Origin: Gnetum montanum
Taxonomy: Eukaryota > Streptophyta > Gnetopsida > Gnetales > Gnetaceae
Assembly (NCBI GenBank): GCA_015680685.1
Contig: MNCI01008931.1
Span: 1 to 46,759 of the forward strand
Reading direction: 5' to 3'
Length of the DNA stretch: 46,759 nucleotides
The position numbers and the translations under genes were made by a program. Below are positions 13,301 to 25,300 of the stretch, in pieces (positions within the stretch are counted from its first letter, which is position 1; each line of letters starts with the position of its first letter). Under the pieces are notes generated by a model. It saw only the letters and a program-made list of their open reading frames with translations, made no database searches and was not told the DNA's origin.

Positions 13301-16300
13301 GCTAGGTCACCAATGTCGACTGGTCCCTCCTTGCCTTAGGTGCCTTTGGAGGCTCCAAGGGGCGGTAATCTGCCTCCCCTGGGGAATTGGGTGAACATGC
13401 TTAGGGGAAGTCCCATGCCTTCAATGTCAAAAGTCGTGAGGGGTAGCTCGAAACCAAAGGGGGGTTTTGTGGCTTCCCTCGAACCTACCAAAGTTGGCAG
13501 GTCGTTGGGACAAGCATCCCAAGTGAAGAAGTCGCATAAGGAGGTGGACCTGCAGGTCTAGCGGACCATCCAAGAGGCTTACAAGAAACGCCACTCAAGT
13601 ACACCATGAGTCCTCTCATGGAACTATAGGAGGCTAGGTACCCCCTTCAAACGCAATACCCTCCGAGATATGGTTCACAAGGAACGTTGCGATATCGTGT
13701 GTTTGTAGGAGATGAAGATGCCGCCGAGTGAAGGGCAATGGCTCAATTAGTAGGGCTGGTGCACTTTCTCAATGGGATGTCAGGGACATGTGGGGGGTGT
13801 GGCAGTATTGTTTCAATGGTCATTTGGCACTGTGGATGTTTCAAACTAGAGTCTTACCTTCTGACTCCTAATGGGGATTATTGTCACAAACTTCTATGGG
13901 CCTCAACAATGAGAGGAAAGACTTTGTAGCTTGCAAAGGATTGCATCGGTAGTACCTGACAAGCAACAATGGACTCTAGTCGGGGATTTCAACCAACAAC
14001 TATTTGCTTGGGAGAAGTTGAATGGGGGGATGCAAGTTCCCCTTGGTGCAGGGGCTTTCCTTCACTTCCTTGACGTGCATGGGTTGGTGGACATGGAGGT
14101 TGGGGATGCCAATTTACATGGTGCAACAGACAGAAAGGGGTGGCCCAAGTGATGACAAGGATTGATCAGGTGTGGGTGGGGTTGGCTTTGCTTTTGCAAA
14201 GGGGAGTGAGTGTTCAAGGGTTGTAGCATGTGGCTTCGAATCACAAACCACTACTTTGCATGGTGGGGCCTCAAGAAAATGGAAGACCATTGGTTTTTCA
14301 TTTTGAAAGATACTAGCTGACCAAACCATGGTTGCGGCTGATTGTGGAGGATATCTGGAGAAGCTACTTTGGGGACTCAAACCCACAACACTTTTTGAAG
14401 CAATGGCTAACCATGCTAAAACACAACATTACATAGATGTGGGCAAGGGATAAATTTTCTGTTAGGGAAAGTCATGGGAAGTGGCTTAGGTGGTTGGCAG
14501 TGATACAGGCGATGTAGGGACAAGGGAACAACCAGGGGGACATGGAAGTGGAGGTGCTTGCGAAGCTTCATGCTCTGGATGCTGAGGAGGAGACCTACTG
14601 GCGGTAGTGAAGCAAAAGGGCTTGGCTACGAGAGGGGAATTGGAACTCTCATTTCTTTTTCATAGCAGTGAGATTAGTGCAGCAATCCAAATGCATTCAT
14701 GGCATTACGGTTAATAGTTCTCCGCTAGAAGGAAGGGAAGAGGTCGCAAGGGTGTTAATGGAATTTTGGTCGGGTATCTAGCGATACTGGTTGGTTTCGC
14801 CGATTACTATTCTGATTGATAGAATTTTGAATGAAACTAATAATGGCTGTTTGCTAGTTCCATTCATGTAGGTGGAGTTGATGGCAACACTAGCTTCAAT
14901 GAAAGGGGATTGGGCTCCAGGGCCAGATGGTTGGCCAGTGGAATTCTTCCAAACATTCATTGATGTTATCAATGACAACCTACTAGATGCCTTTAATGCT
15001 ATGCTACGGTGGGGGAAGGTTAGACGGGAAATTAATTGTGCCCAAGTGGTTCTCATTCCCAAGACAGCTCAACCATCTTGTCCTACAGATTTCAGGCCCA
15101 CTAGTGTCTGCAATACACTTTTGCAGCTATTTCCAAAATTGCTAGTGGCTTGCCTAGGGCCGTTGATGCCACGACTGGTGGGGGTGCAATAGGCAGGTTT
15201 TGTTAAAGGGCAATACATCTAGGAAAAAATCATTCTGGTGCAAGAGGTCATTCACTTGCTTTAGGTAAGTCAATTTTCAGGGATGTGCCTAAAGCTTGAC
15301 ATTACCAAGGCCTATAATATAGTTGCTTGGGATGCCCTCCGGAAGGTTATGCTTTGTAAAGGATTTCACCCACATTTTGTCAATCTCTACATCGATGTTT
15401 AGAGGTCAGAGGCTTTCTCCTTGGACATGGAGGGGAGATTGTGGGGTTTTGAGACCACCGAGAGGGGGCTTCGACAAGGGGATCCTTTGTTGTCCTTTCT
15501 ATTCATACTGGTAATGGATACTATGTGGACTTATTAAGAAGCTGAGGAGGTGAGGGGGTTGGATGTGAATGGGGTGCAATGCATGGTGGAACATTGTGTG
15601 AATGACACTATTCTATTTTCGCAAGCTGCCATGCCACAAGCACATGTGATTAACAAAGCCTTCCACCACATGGGGGAGGAAATTGGGCTCCAAATTAATC
15701 AAGGTAAATTGATTGTCTATCTGTTGAACATTGAGATGGGGATTTGGGGAAGGATTATTTAAACACTGGGGGTGCTGCTCAGATCCACAAAAGGTAAATA
15801 CTTGGGGCTGCCACTATTTGAATGGCATCGCTATAAAGTGTGGGGAGGCCTAATAAGAAGTTTACAAGAACAATTGGGCCACTAGACCAACAGGCTCTTG
15901 TCCCAAGCTGGCAAGTGTTGTGGGCAAACGCAGTGCTTTCGACTATCATGCACTTCACAGCTAGTGCAACCTTCCTTCCTACTAGTGTTATTGATCAAGT
16001 GGATCAGCTGATTCAGGACTTTACATGGTCAGGGGGTAAGGGGGGAGGGGGGGTACCTACATGCATCTTGTGGCTTGGGACACAATGGCACATCCTAAAG
16101 GTGTCGGGGATTGGGGATTATGCGGTTCTAAGACATTCTAGCGATGGGGCATCAAACCCTTTTGCATAAGTTGTTGTTGCAAGATTTGTGTCCTGCACAG
16201 TGGGTTCTTCTCCTACGACAGAAGTATACGCCTTGGGAAGCAGGAGAGATCTGGCAAGCAATTTGCGAGCACATGTGGGTGGTGACAACAACAGGGTCGT

Positions 16301-19300
16301 TAAATGCCCCACCTAAACAATTGATTCATGACAGATATCCATTGATTCAAGGGTGGAGACATGTGTGGAAAGGATGCTTGCCTAAAAAAATTAAAACTTT
16401 CCTTTGGTTACTATTTCATGATGTGTTCCCCGTACAATGGGAGCTATGATGGCATGGTCTGCATCTTGATGACATGTGTCCCCTTTGCATGGCAGGGATT
16501 GAGACAACCATGCACTTCGCTCAAGATCGCATTTTTTCTCAACAGGCTTGGTAGGCAACCAACTTGCCGATTGGGATGACGTTAAGTGAAGATTCGCATG
16601 TTGTTGCCATCATTTAGAGATTGTGGCATGTGCATAACTGTCAAGTGTTTAGCGGAGTGTCGTTGCTATTGCCCATGCAAATTGCTAATGAGGGAGTGCA
16701 CCTATGGAGGGAGGCTTTGTTCGCAATGGGGGTTATGCCCACTGTGGTGCCGCCATGTGATAAGTTCTAGGGGAATTCAGTGTTGTGGTGGCTCGTGATC
16801 CAATCAGGGTGGGCAAAGGTGTTGCCAAAGTTGAGGGGGGATCTCAGGTTGGAGGACAATCCATTTTTCACCAACTGGGAAGGGGATTGGAAGATGTTCC
16901 ATGGCCTTCACATTGAGCTCATAGAGGCTACTATTGCTCGGGCACTTTAGGTGCCGGCGGCAAGGAAGGAGGTCCCTCTGTGCAACAAAGGAATGCAAGA
17001 TGCAATGGACTTCTTTCCTAGGACAATTCCTAAGACGAGACGAGAAGTGGCCAAGTGCCAAAGTCAGCTCAAGAGTTGCTTTAGCAAGAGGTGGTGGTCT
17101 TGGTGAACATATTGTGTCCACTCAGGGAATGCTTGGAAATTATTGGGGGCCCACTTCTCTCTGATGAGGCGTCTACGCAGAGGGTGTAGGGCCAACATGC
17201 CTCAGTTCTTTTTGGCTATGTTGTGGTGGTAGCAATGGGGGTGTCACTCTAGCCTCATTCTAGCTCTATAAAGAGCTGCAGGGAGAACATGTTTCGTGCT
17301 TATGGTCATCTACCAAGGTGTGTTCCACCACTTGTTGTGGATGTCTCCTCCAAGTTGAAGGAGTCTCAGGAAGAGGATGGTAGCCAAGCTCTAGAGGAGG
17401 GGGTATCGAGGAAGGAGGAGAGAGAGGATGTGCATGGGGAAGAGATGGGGGGCTGCCACGAGGGGTACGATGGGTGACGTCCTAGGTTCGTCAAGCATGC
17501 GGCTAGAGGAGGAGACGAAGGGTGAGGCATGTGGGGGGTGGTCTCTATCCCTGGGGGATTCAATTGCCAAAGCAATGGTGTGGGGGTAGGCTGTAGAAAG
17601 GTGGTATGGGAGGAAATGTGGTGATAGAGGGAGGAGGAGTTCCAACAGGAGTGAGAACTCTAGGCTCTGCAATAGCCTAAGGTGGTCCAGGTGACTGCAA
17701 CGGAAGAACAAATTCAGCAAGACCTGGCTAAAGTGGCGATGCGGCATGAGCACAAGGTAGACCTCTAGGACAGGCTACAGCCCGAGCTGGAGAAGGAGGC
17801 CTAGCAGCAAGAGGCCATGGAGAGGGAGGTGGCAAAGCGCAGGGCCAGGGAAGACGAGGAGGCTAAGATACAACGACAGCTGGACAAGGTCCACGCCAAT
17901 AGGGTGTAGGCCTAGTTGAGGAAGGGCAAATGCCCCTATGTCCTTTTGGACATTGGGAGGAACCAAACGGTGCCACATTTGTAGGTAGGGCAAAGAGTCT
18001 CCCCTATTTTAGGAGGTTTGGTTGTGTACATTCTTTATATTGATTTTGACGTAATATATTCCCAAATTTTTCCAAAAAAAAAAGTTGTTATAACTTTTTA
18101 AATAATTTAATATTTAAAATAGAAAATTATATTTTTATCACTCAATGAAAAATGCAAAGCTTTTTATCATTTTAGAATAATATTTTAAGATTCATGGAAA
18201 CATAATCCATGGCTATTTTTGATATTTTACTTAAAAATTAATTTATTGAATATTTTATATAATAAAATTGCAACGTATTCAAGAGCAACTCTAGGAAGAG
18301 GTGTGACAACAAGAGGCCAAGGAGAGGGAGGACTAGGAGTGCTAGGAGCGGGAGGAGCTAGAGGCGACTCAAATCCAACAATAGCCGGATCAGATGCATG
18401 AGCATAACACTCGTTCTTGGCTCACTAAGGGGAGGTGCCCCTACGTGGTCATGAATATTGGCCAAAAGACATCATTGAGGGCATGGGCATTGCAACGTTA
18501 CATCTCCCACAAGGGAGGAGAGCTCCACCCGGATGGGAGGGCAATGCAAAGGAATGCATGAGAAAGGCAAAGGTGTTTAAGGAATTCCAACAAGCTGCTA
18601 CTTTTGTGGATACCGAGAGACATCAGGCTATTCTCCATGCTATCCATTGCCAAGAGCAAGTCATCTGCCACTCCACAAGTCTTCCCTGCCATATATAGCC
18701 TGTGGGCTTGGGGTGTTATGTCTTTTTGGGTTTTGTTTTTTCTTTATTTGGTTCTAATGTCGGTGCGGCTATCCTAGGAATTTCTTGGATCAAAACACCT
18801 ATTTTGATCTATGTAGGGAAATCTAAGGCATTGGGGGTTTCTTTCTTGGCAAAATATGAGGGCTATGGGGAGCTTTTCCTATTTGGGTGGTATCAAGGAA
18901 GCAATCTCCCCTTATTTTGTAACGATACATAACACTTGTAGATTTCAATAGCGATTAATTTAATGACCTGAACTCTTTTTTAAAAATGCATTATATTTTA
19001 AAGTTATCCAAATGCACTCAAATTTCATAGACTGGCAAGCGCGGGGGAGGGGAGGGTGGAATTCAGGTGTATATTAATCAACGAAGTCATATACGTCTAT
19101 CAACCAATCCCAAAAACAAGGGGAGAACCCTCCCCTCACCCCCCAAAAAAACACCTCCCCCACTCAATGACCAAGGGGGTTCAAACATCCTCCCTTCATT
19201 ACCCCCCATACAAAAATGAGTTGATAGGGCAACCCTTTGGGCCCTCCAACTCAATTCCCCCTACACAACGCAAATCCAAAATCAAGTAACAACCAAAACA

Positions 19301-22300
19301 AAAGCAAAAGCAACCCAACTAGCCCCCACCACAGAACATAATCTATAGATTGAACAACAACCTTGTGCAATGACAAAAGCTCCATTCTTGGCCATGAACA
19401 ACATCCAACACAACTCTGTGTCGTTCAATGTCTACAAATGCCACCACTTGCTGGAATTCCTTGAAAGCGGCTTCTTTTCTTGCACATTCTACCACTTAGA
19501 CCCAACCTCTACAAGAGAAAACTCCCATTGCCCCTAGGAGGGGGATGGCTTTCCCCCCAAGGCACCATCCAAAACCCCCTACCCTGCATCTCCCCCAAAC
19601 CTTCCTTCTCATTCGACCCCTCCNNNNNNNNNNNNNNNNNNNNNNNNNNNNNNNNNNNNNNNNNNNNNNNNNNNNNNNNNNNNNNNNNNNNNNNNNNNNN
19701 NNNNNNNNNNNNNNNNNNNNNNNNNNNNNNNNNNNNNNNNNNNNNNNNNNNNNNNNNNNNNNNNNNNNNNNNNNNNNNNNNNNNNNNNNGATCAACCACC
19801 GAAGGAGGAACCCATTGCATCCTACACTAGCCATACATAGCCCTAAAAAAAGAGCCCCTCAACAGTGACCCTCCCTACGCCTCCCACCAAAGGGCCAAAA
19901 TGAGACCCAAATGTGTCCCCCATTTCCGCCAATGCAAAACAGCCAAAAACTACCAAGCAAATTCACTGCATATTCCCTCCTTAGGCAGCACATGAAACTG
20001 AAATGCACACCAAGCAACTTCCACATGTTGCCGGATTGAACAAAGAAGCGGTCCACAAGAACCACCACATCTTGCTACAGGGGTTCCAATGCCAACTTGG
20101 ACACCTACCCACTGCCTGTCTTGGGCACGAGCCCCAGAAAAAAATAATGTGCATCCTGCAGCCCCCTCCCCTGTAGAGGAACCACCTGTCCCTCCACCAC
20201 ACATTTAAATATCGAGCAATAGCCTCCTCAGCAAGTTGTATCTATACCCTTTGAAATAATGTTATATCCCCGAGCCAATTTGTGAAAAATGGCCTATCTT
20301 CAAGCTCAAGGTCACCCCAGAGCAGGCCCAACACATCTACTCATCCAACATGGGCCACCATGCTCCAAATCACAAGATTATCCATATATTCCATGCAAGA
20401 AGGCTCATACGTGCGAGTAACCCCCATTGCAAGATATGCATCTTGCCAAAGCCTAAGACCCACAGCCAGGACCTGTGCTGGCGCCGACGGAACAATCCCC
20501 CTAAAAATTCAGTAATTCTGTGTCTTCCACAACTACCACAAGATTGCCACAGCTTGCGAATCACTGTCCAAAGTTGCCTGCTGCGAAATGTGCACTACCT
20601 GCCACACCCAAGCCAAATACGAACATTCCTGCATGAAATGTGCCACTGTCTCCTCCCCCACCATGCAAAGAGGACACATGGCACTCACCCGCATCCCTCG
20701 CTGCCCCACAAGAATTGCTGCATGACCCACCAACTAGAGAAACATTTTAATTTTCTCAGGGAGCTTCCCCCTCCATAACTACCACCACCACTCCCTAGTC
20801 GCAAGGTATTATGACAGATGATCTACGTTGGTTGTGCATTAAGAAGCCTCCCTAGAGCATCTCCCACACACAAGAACATAATGCATGCCATATAGGCTAA
20901 TCATGCTAAGACATATCCCATTGTTGGTACTTATGCTGCATAATTTGAATCCATAGTGTTGGATACTAGCCCTAAGAACTCAACCATCTAAGCAACCCTT
21001 GAAGCCCCATGGTAATTACATCATTAAAATGAAGTATCTTAAGTCCCCCTACATCTTTCGATCTGGCCACAATATCCCATGCAACATGATGCAACCTACT
21101 ACCCCCTTTACACCCCAACCATGTAAAGTCCCAAACTAGTCGCTCAATTTTCTTTATAACATTGGCCGAAGGGGTGGTGGCCGAAGCCGTATACTGAGCC
21201 ATAGCCTAAAGAACCAACTTAGCCAAAAGCAACTGCCTTGCACGTGAAAGGAACTGAGTAGTCTAGTTGCTAACCCTCTCTTACATTCTCTGAATAAGAC
21301 TAGACCAAACATGCCATCGATGCCAATCATAAAGAGGAAGCCCAAGGTAGCAATCTTCCTTAGACCCCAATAACACCCCCAACAGCTACACAATCTTCCC
21401 CCAGATTAGCACCTCCACAATGAGCATATGAACTAGAGATTTCCCGTGCGATTAATCTCAGAGCCCATCTCCTCAACCATTTTCTGAAGAGCCCGATTGA
21501 TCGCCAACACCTGGGGAACTGCAGCCCTAAAAAATAGAATGGTATCGTCAACATAGTGCTCCACTAGGCAACTGACACCTCCAACCTCAAGACCTTTAAC
21601 TCCTTCTGCCATGCAATAAGTACACATCGCATCCATAACCAAAATAAACAAGTATGGTGACAACGGGTCCCCTTGTCGTAGCCCCCTTCCAAGCGAAGAA
21701 AACCCCAAAAGTCTCCCCTCCAAGTCAAAAGAAAAGGCTCCCAACTATTGAATATGCAAGCATAAATCCATGAAATGCAAATGAAAACCTTTTCTTAACA
21801 TGATTTCCTAAAGAGCACTCCAGGAGACCATGTCATAGGCTTTAGTAATATCCAACTTAAGGCACATACCTGGAAATATGGCTATTCTAAGCGAGTGCAT
21901 CACGTCTTGCACCAGGATAATCTGTTCTTATATATATCTCCCCTTGACCAAACCAACCTGTTGTTCCCCAATAAGTCTAGGCATCAACGAAGCCAACTAG
22001 GCCACCAACATCTTCGTGAAGAGCCGAAGAAGGGTATTACAGACCCCAATTGGTCGAAAGTGGGTAGGTGTTGAGGGATTATTCAATTTCAGAATAAGCA
22101 CCAACCAAGAGCAATTTATTTCCTTTCGAACCTACCCCCAAAATAGCATCGCATTAAAAGCATCCATAATATTATCCCTCATCATGTCAATGAAGGCCCG
22201 GAAAAACTCCACTGGCCACCCATCAAGACCAGGTGTGCTTCCCTATTCATCGAAGCAAGAGCCTCCCCCAACTCGACACAACTGAAGGGAGCCAACAACT

Positions 22301-25300
22301 GCCTATTATCCTCCTCACCCAACACCTGCTCCACCTCAATCAAGAGGGGCTACATTGCCTTCTCTTTCCAAATGTCAAATGAGTAATCCAGTAGCGCTTG
22401 CACCACATCATGCTTCCCCTCTAAGGTGACCCCTACAACAGTTAAACAATTTACCTATTTGGAAATCCGTACAAATCAAGCTGTAGCAAAAAAGAAATAG
22501 GTATTCCTATCCCCCTCTTGGAGCCACCGCACCCATCCTCGTTGCCGCCAATACACCTCCTTCTCCTTGTACAAATCCTGGGACACCTTCAACACCTCCC
22601 CCTTGTCCTCCTCCTAAGCAAAGCCCTTCTCTAGTGACTTCTGAATATCCTCCAATTGCCCCAACAATTGACCTCGACAAGACCTAAAAGAGTACTTATC
22701 AATAGATCTAATCCCCCAAAGATGTAGCTTTAGCAGAGTCAACCCTTGCTTAAGAAAGTCCCTAGGGTCAACATGCGAAGAGTAATCTTCCGAAATCTCC
22801 TCAACCAACAATCGCAACCACAGTTTTGTCAGCCAAAATTGTTCAAATATGAATGACATTGGCCCCCCAACTTCTGAGTTACCAACCAAACATAAAAGAG
22901 GATTGTGATCTGAAGCCACTCATTCCTTCCCTAGGACAATCACCCCCCGATCCATAAACAAGCTCAACCCCACCCACACCCTGTCAATTCTTGTTAGGAT
23001 TTTGTCATGACCTTTCCGCTGATTGCACCACATGAACCAACACCCCCTAATTTCCACATCTACCCGCCCATGGGAAAGAATGAAATCCTAAAAAGACTAA
23101 GCACCAAGAGGCTCCAAAGTGCCTCCATCAAACTTTCCCCACCCGTACAACTGCTGATTGAAGTCACCAACCAAAATCCAACTCCCATAATCCAAGATCA
23201 GGGGGGCAACCTGTTGCAATTCTCTTAGTCGTTCCTCCCACTGTTGAGCCTTGTAAAAATTCGTAACCAAATTCCTTTCTAGGAAAAAATAGATGGTGAT
23301 ACTCCATATGGAGTCATCAACCACCTCGAAAGACCATTTTGATAGGGAAGCTAACCCCCAAGCTCTCCCCCAACACATCACAAAATGAGAGTGCCAACTA
23401 GGCCAATGCAACCAATGAACTTTCCACTATTGGAGCTTAGTATCTTGTAGACATACCACATCACATCGTTCCTTAACAACGATTTCCTTAAGGGTATAGC
23501 ATTTGTAGGGGGTACCTTGGCCCCTGTAGTTCTATGAGAGGATCCTCATGGTCTACCTAAAGAACATCTTTTGTAAACATCTTGGATGATCTTTTGGACC
23601 CCAGGTCAATCTCCCTCTATGTCTACTTTGTTCAGGACACAGGGGCCAACGGTCTACCAACCTTCTACGAATCAAGGGAGACTAGAGACCCCTCCTCACG
23701 ATCTCCAACATAGACGGCATAAGGAGCCCCCCTAGTAGTAACACCCAATTCCCCAAAGGTAGAAGCCCTCCCTTGGACCCCCCCTCTTGAGGTCCCTAGT
23801 GGGCCCCTTCTCCCCACCTGCAAGCAAACCCAACGTGGTAGGCACCTCATCTCCACTCACAAAAGCAAGCTCGCCTTCCCCTAAGACCCCCTGAACAGCC
23901 TTCATCACACCCCAACCACCAACGCCTCCAACCGCACAACTTTGCCCTTAGCAGGGTTTTCCATCCCCCCAACCCTTGTCTTCTCCATGGTAGTAGCAGG
24001 CAAACCCCTACAGCTATTGAAGGATTTCGAGATTGCCCATGTGTTGGGTTCTGGGGCTAGCCTTGCGTAAGATTCTAATTCCCCCCACCCTCCAGGTAAC
24101 AATTGTCGAGCCATCACTTGATTTCTTCAAGCCCTATGCATTGTGGGCCACCCGACAAGCCTCAATGTCATGGCCTGCCTTTCCACACACACCACAAGGG
24201 GCCTACGAAGGGCACTACCCTGCAAGCACATCAACCACAACATTCTCATATTCCACCTAAATCTTTTCCTCTCCAAATGGCATGTCCAAAACAACCTCTA
24301 TACCAAACCCTTTCGTGCCAAGGACCACCAAAAACAAAAATGGGCATACCACATCCTTTCCAAAGAAGCTGTAGGTTTGTTGAAAGAAATGAACTTCCCA
24401 AAAAACCCCACCTACACTTGCAAAAATGTAAGCGTCCACATTTCCCAAGGAATCCCAAAAACATGGACCCACACTGGTGCCTAAGAGAACAAATCTAAGT
24501 CCCAATGTGTCCCTAACCTCCATTAGGTTAACACTAAACCTCTAGCCCCGAAAAATCGTGGTCCACCCAACAAAACTTGATCTATCTGAAACTGTCGAAA
24601 AGATGAATAGCAACAACTATCCAAGGAGACTACATGCCACAATGAAGCAAAAGTTCCATTGGACCGCCACCCACTTTCACACCATTTCCAGTTTAGGGCA
24701 AGCACCCGCCGAAATGAACTTTCCAATCAGGCTCTACTCCAAAGTTTGAATCCCCACACTGCGAACCACTTTGACCTGAAGCCTCAAGGAACCCTCCCGC
24801 CTAACACTAGCCTCAACGTCCCCTGCCTTGGGTCACCAGGCCGGCCAAAAGCCTTCCATACCCCTGCACCCCCCATCCTCGCAACCCACCACCCCTAAGA
24901 GTGTTGCCCCCCCCCCCCCCCCCCCAACCCCGCCAACCCAAGACATCTACTCCCCACCTACTATTGCTTGGTTCACTACATCGGTTGCTTTCTGGCCAAA
25001 GTTGATCAGCTTGACCACCGGTTTGTTTGGAATTTACACTTGGTTAGTTGGGACATTGTTGCTTGCCCCAAAGAAGCAGGTGCACTTGGAGTGGTTCACT
25101 TTGAAGATAGTATCATGTTGGGCCAACAAAAACTTTTACATCATCTAGTTCATGCGAGTAATGTACAGGTGTAGTGGATCCAAATAATGAATACAAAATA
25201 TCAATGATGGATTGTAGGCAACAATGATTCATTGGTGTGGAGATCATTGTGTGATCATGCCCGGTAGATGGCACATTGGGGCATGATACACATGCGTCGC

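Larger units (their letters stand above)
12755..18080 (+). mobile_element. LINE copy B, near-complete ORF2, 5'-truncated
   Basis: Plus-strand order: Gly-rich ORF1 C-terminal part (12779-13560), endonuclease (about 13606-14290), RT (about 14870-15760), thumb (15840-16140), zf-RVT (about 16340-16530), extension block (16790-17280), charged coil (17290-17920), cysteine tail motif (17925-17957) and a 3' tail ending in an A run that overlaps the candidate duplication. The DUF4283/CCHC half of ORF1 is missing, typical of target-primed reverse transcription that stopped early. In-frame stops are scattered over all domains. It lies antisense to ECH2 in its 22-kb intron. Confidence 0.9.
19050..24906 (-). 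mobile_element. LINE copy C, most complete copy, degenerate
   Basis: Minus-strand order: ORF1 with DUF4283-like domain (24750-24250) and CCHC-like remnant (about 24200), Gly/Arg linker (24000-23600), endonuclease (23450-22870), RT (22330-21400), thumb (21200-20970), zf-RVT (20733-20530), extension (20530-19860), assembly gap, FQQVVAFVDIE tail block (about 19480-19400) and 3' end near 19050. ORF1, endonuclease and RT are all represented, but each holds stops and frameshifts. It lies in the same orientation as ECH2 inside the 22-kb intron. Confidence 0.88.

Noticed and set aside
17391-17993. Leu/Pro/Ser-rich minus-strand ORFs that look like signal or membrane peptides
   Set aside because: They are shadows of the LINE B charged coil on the plus strand.
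19480-19868. Several ORFs spanning the N run
   Set aside because: They exist only because N codons are read as X; they are gap artefacts.
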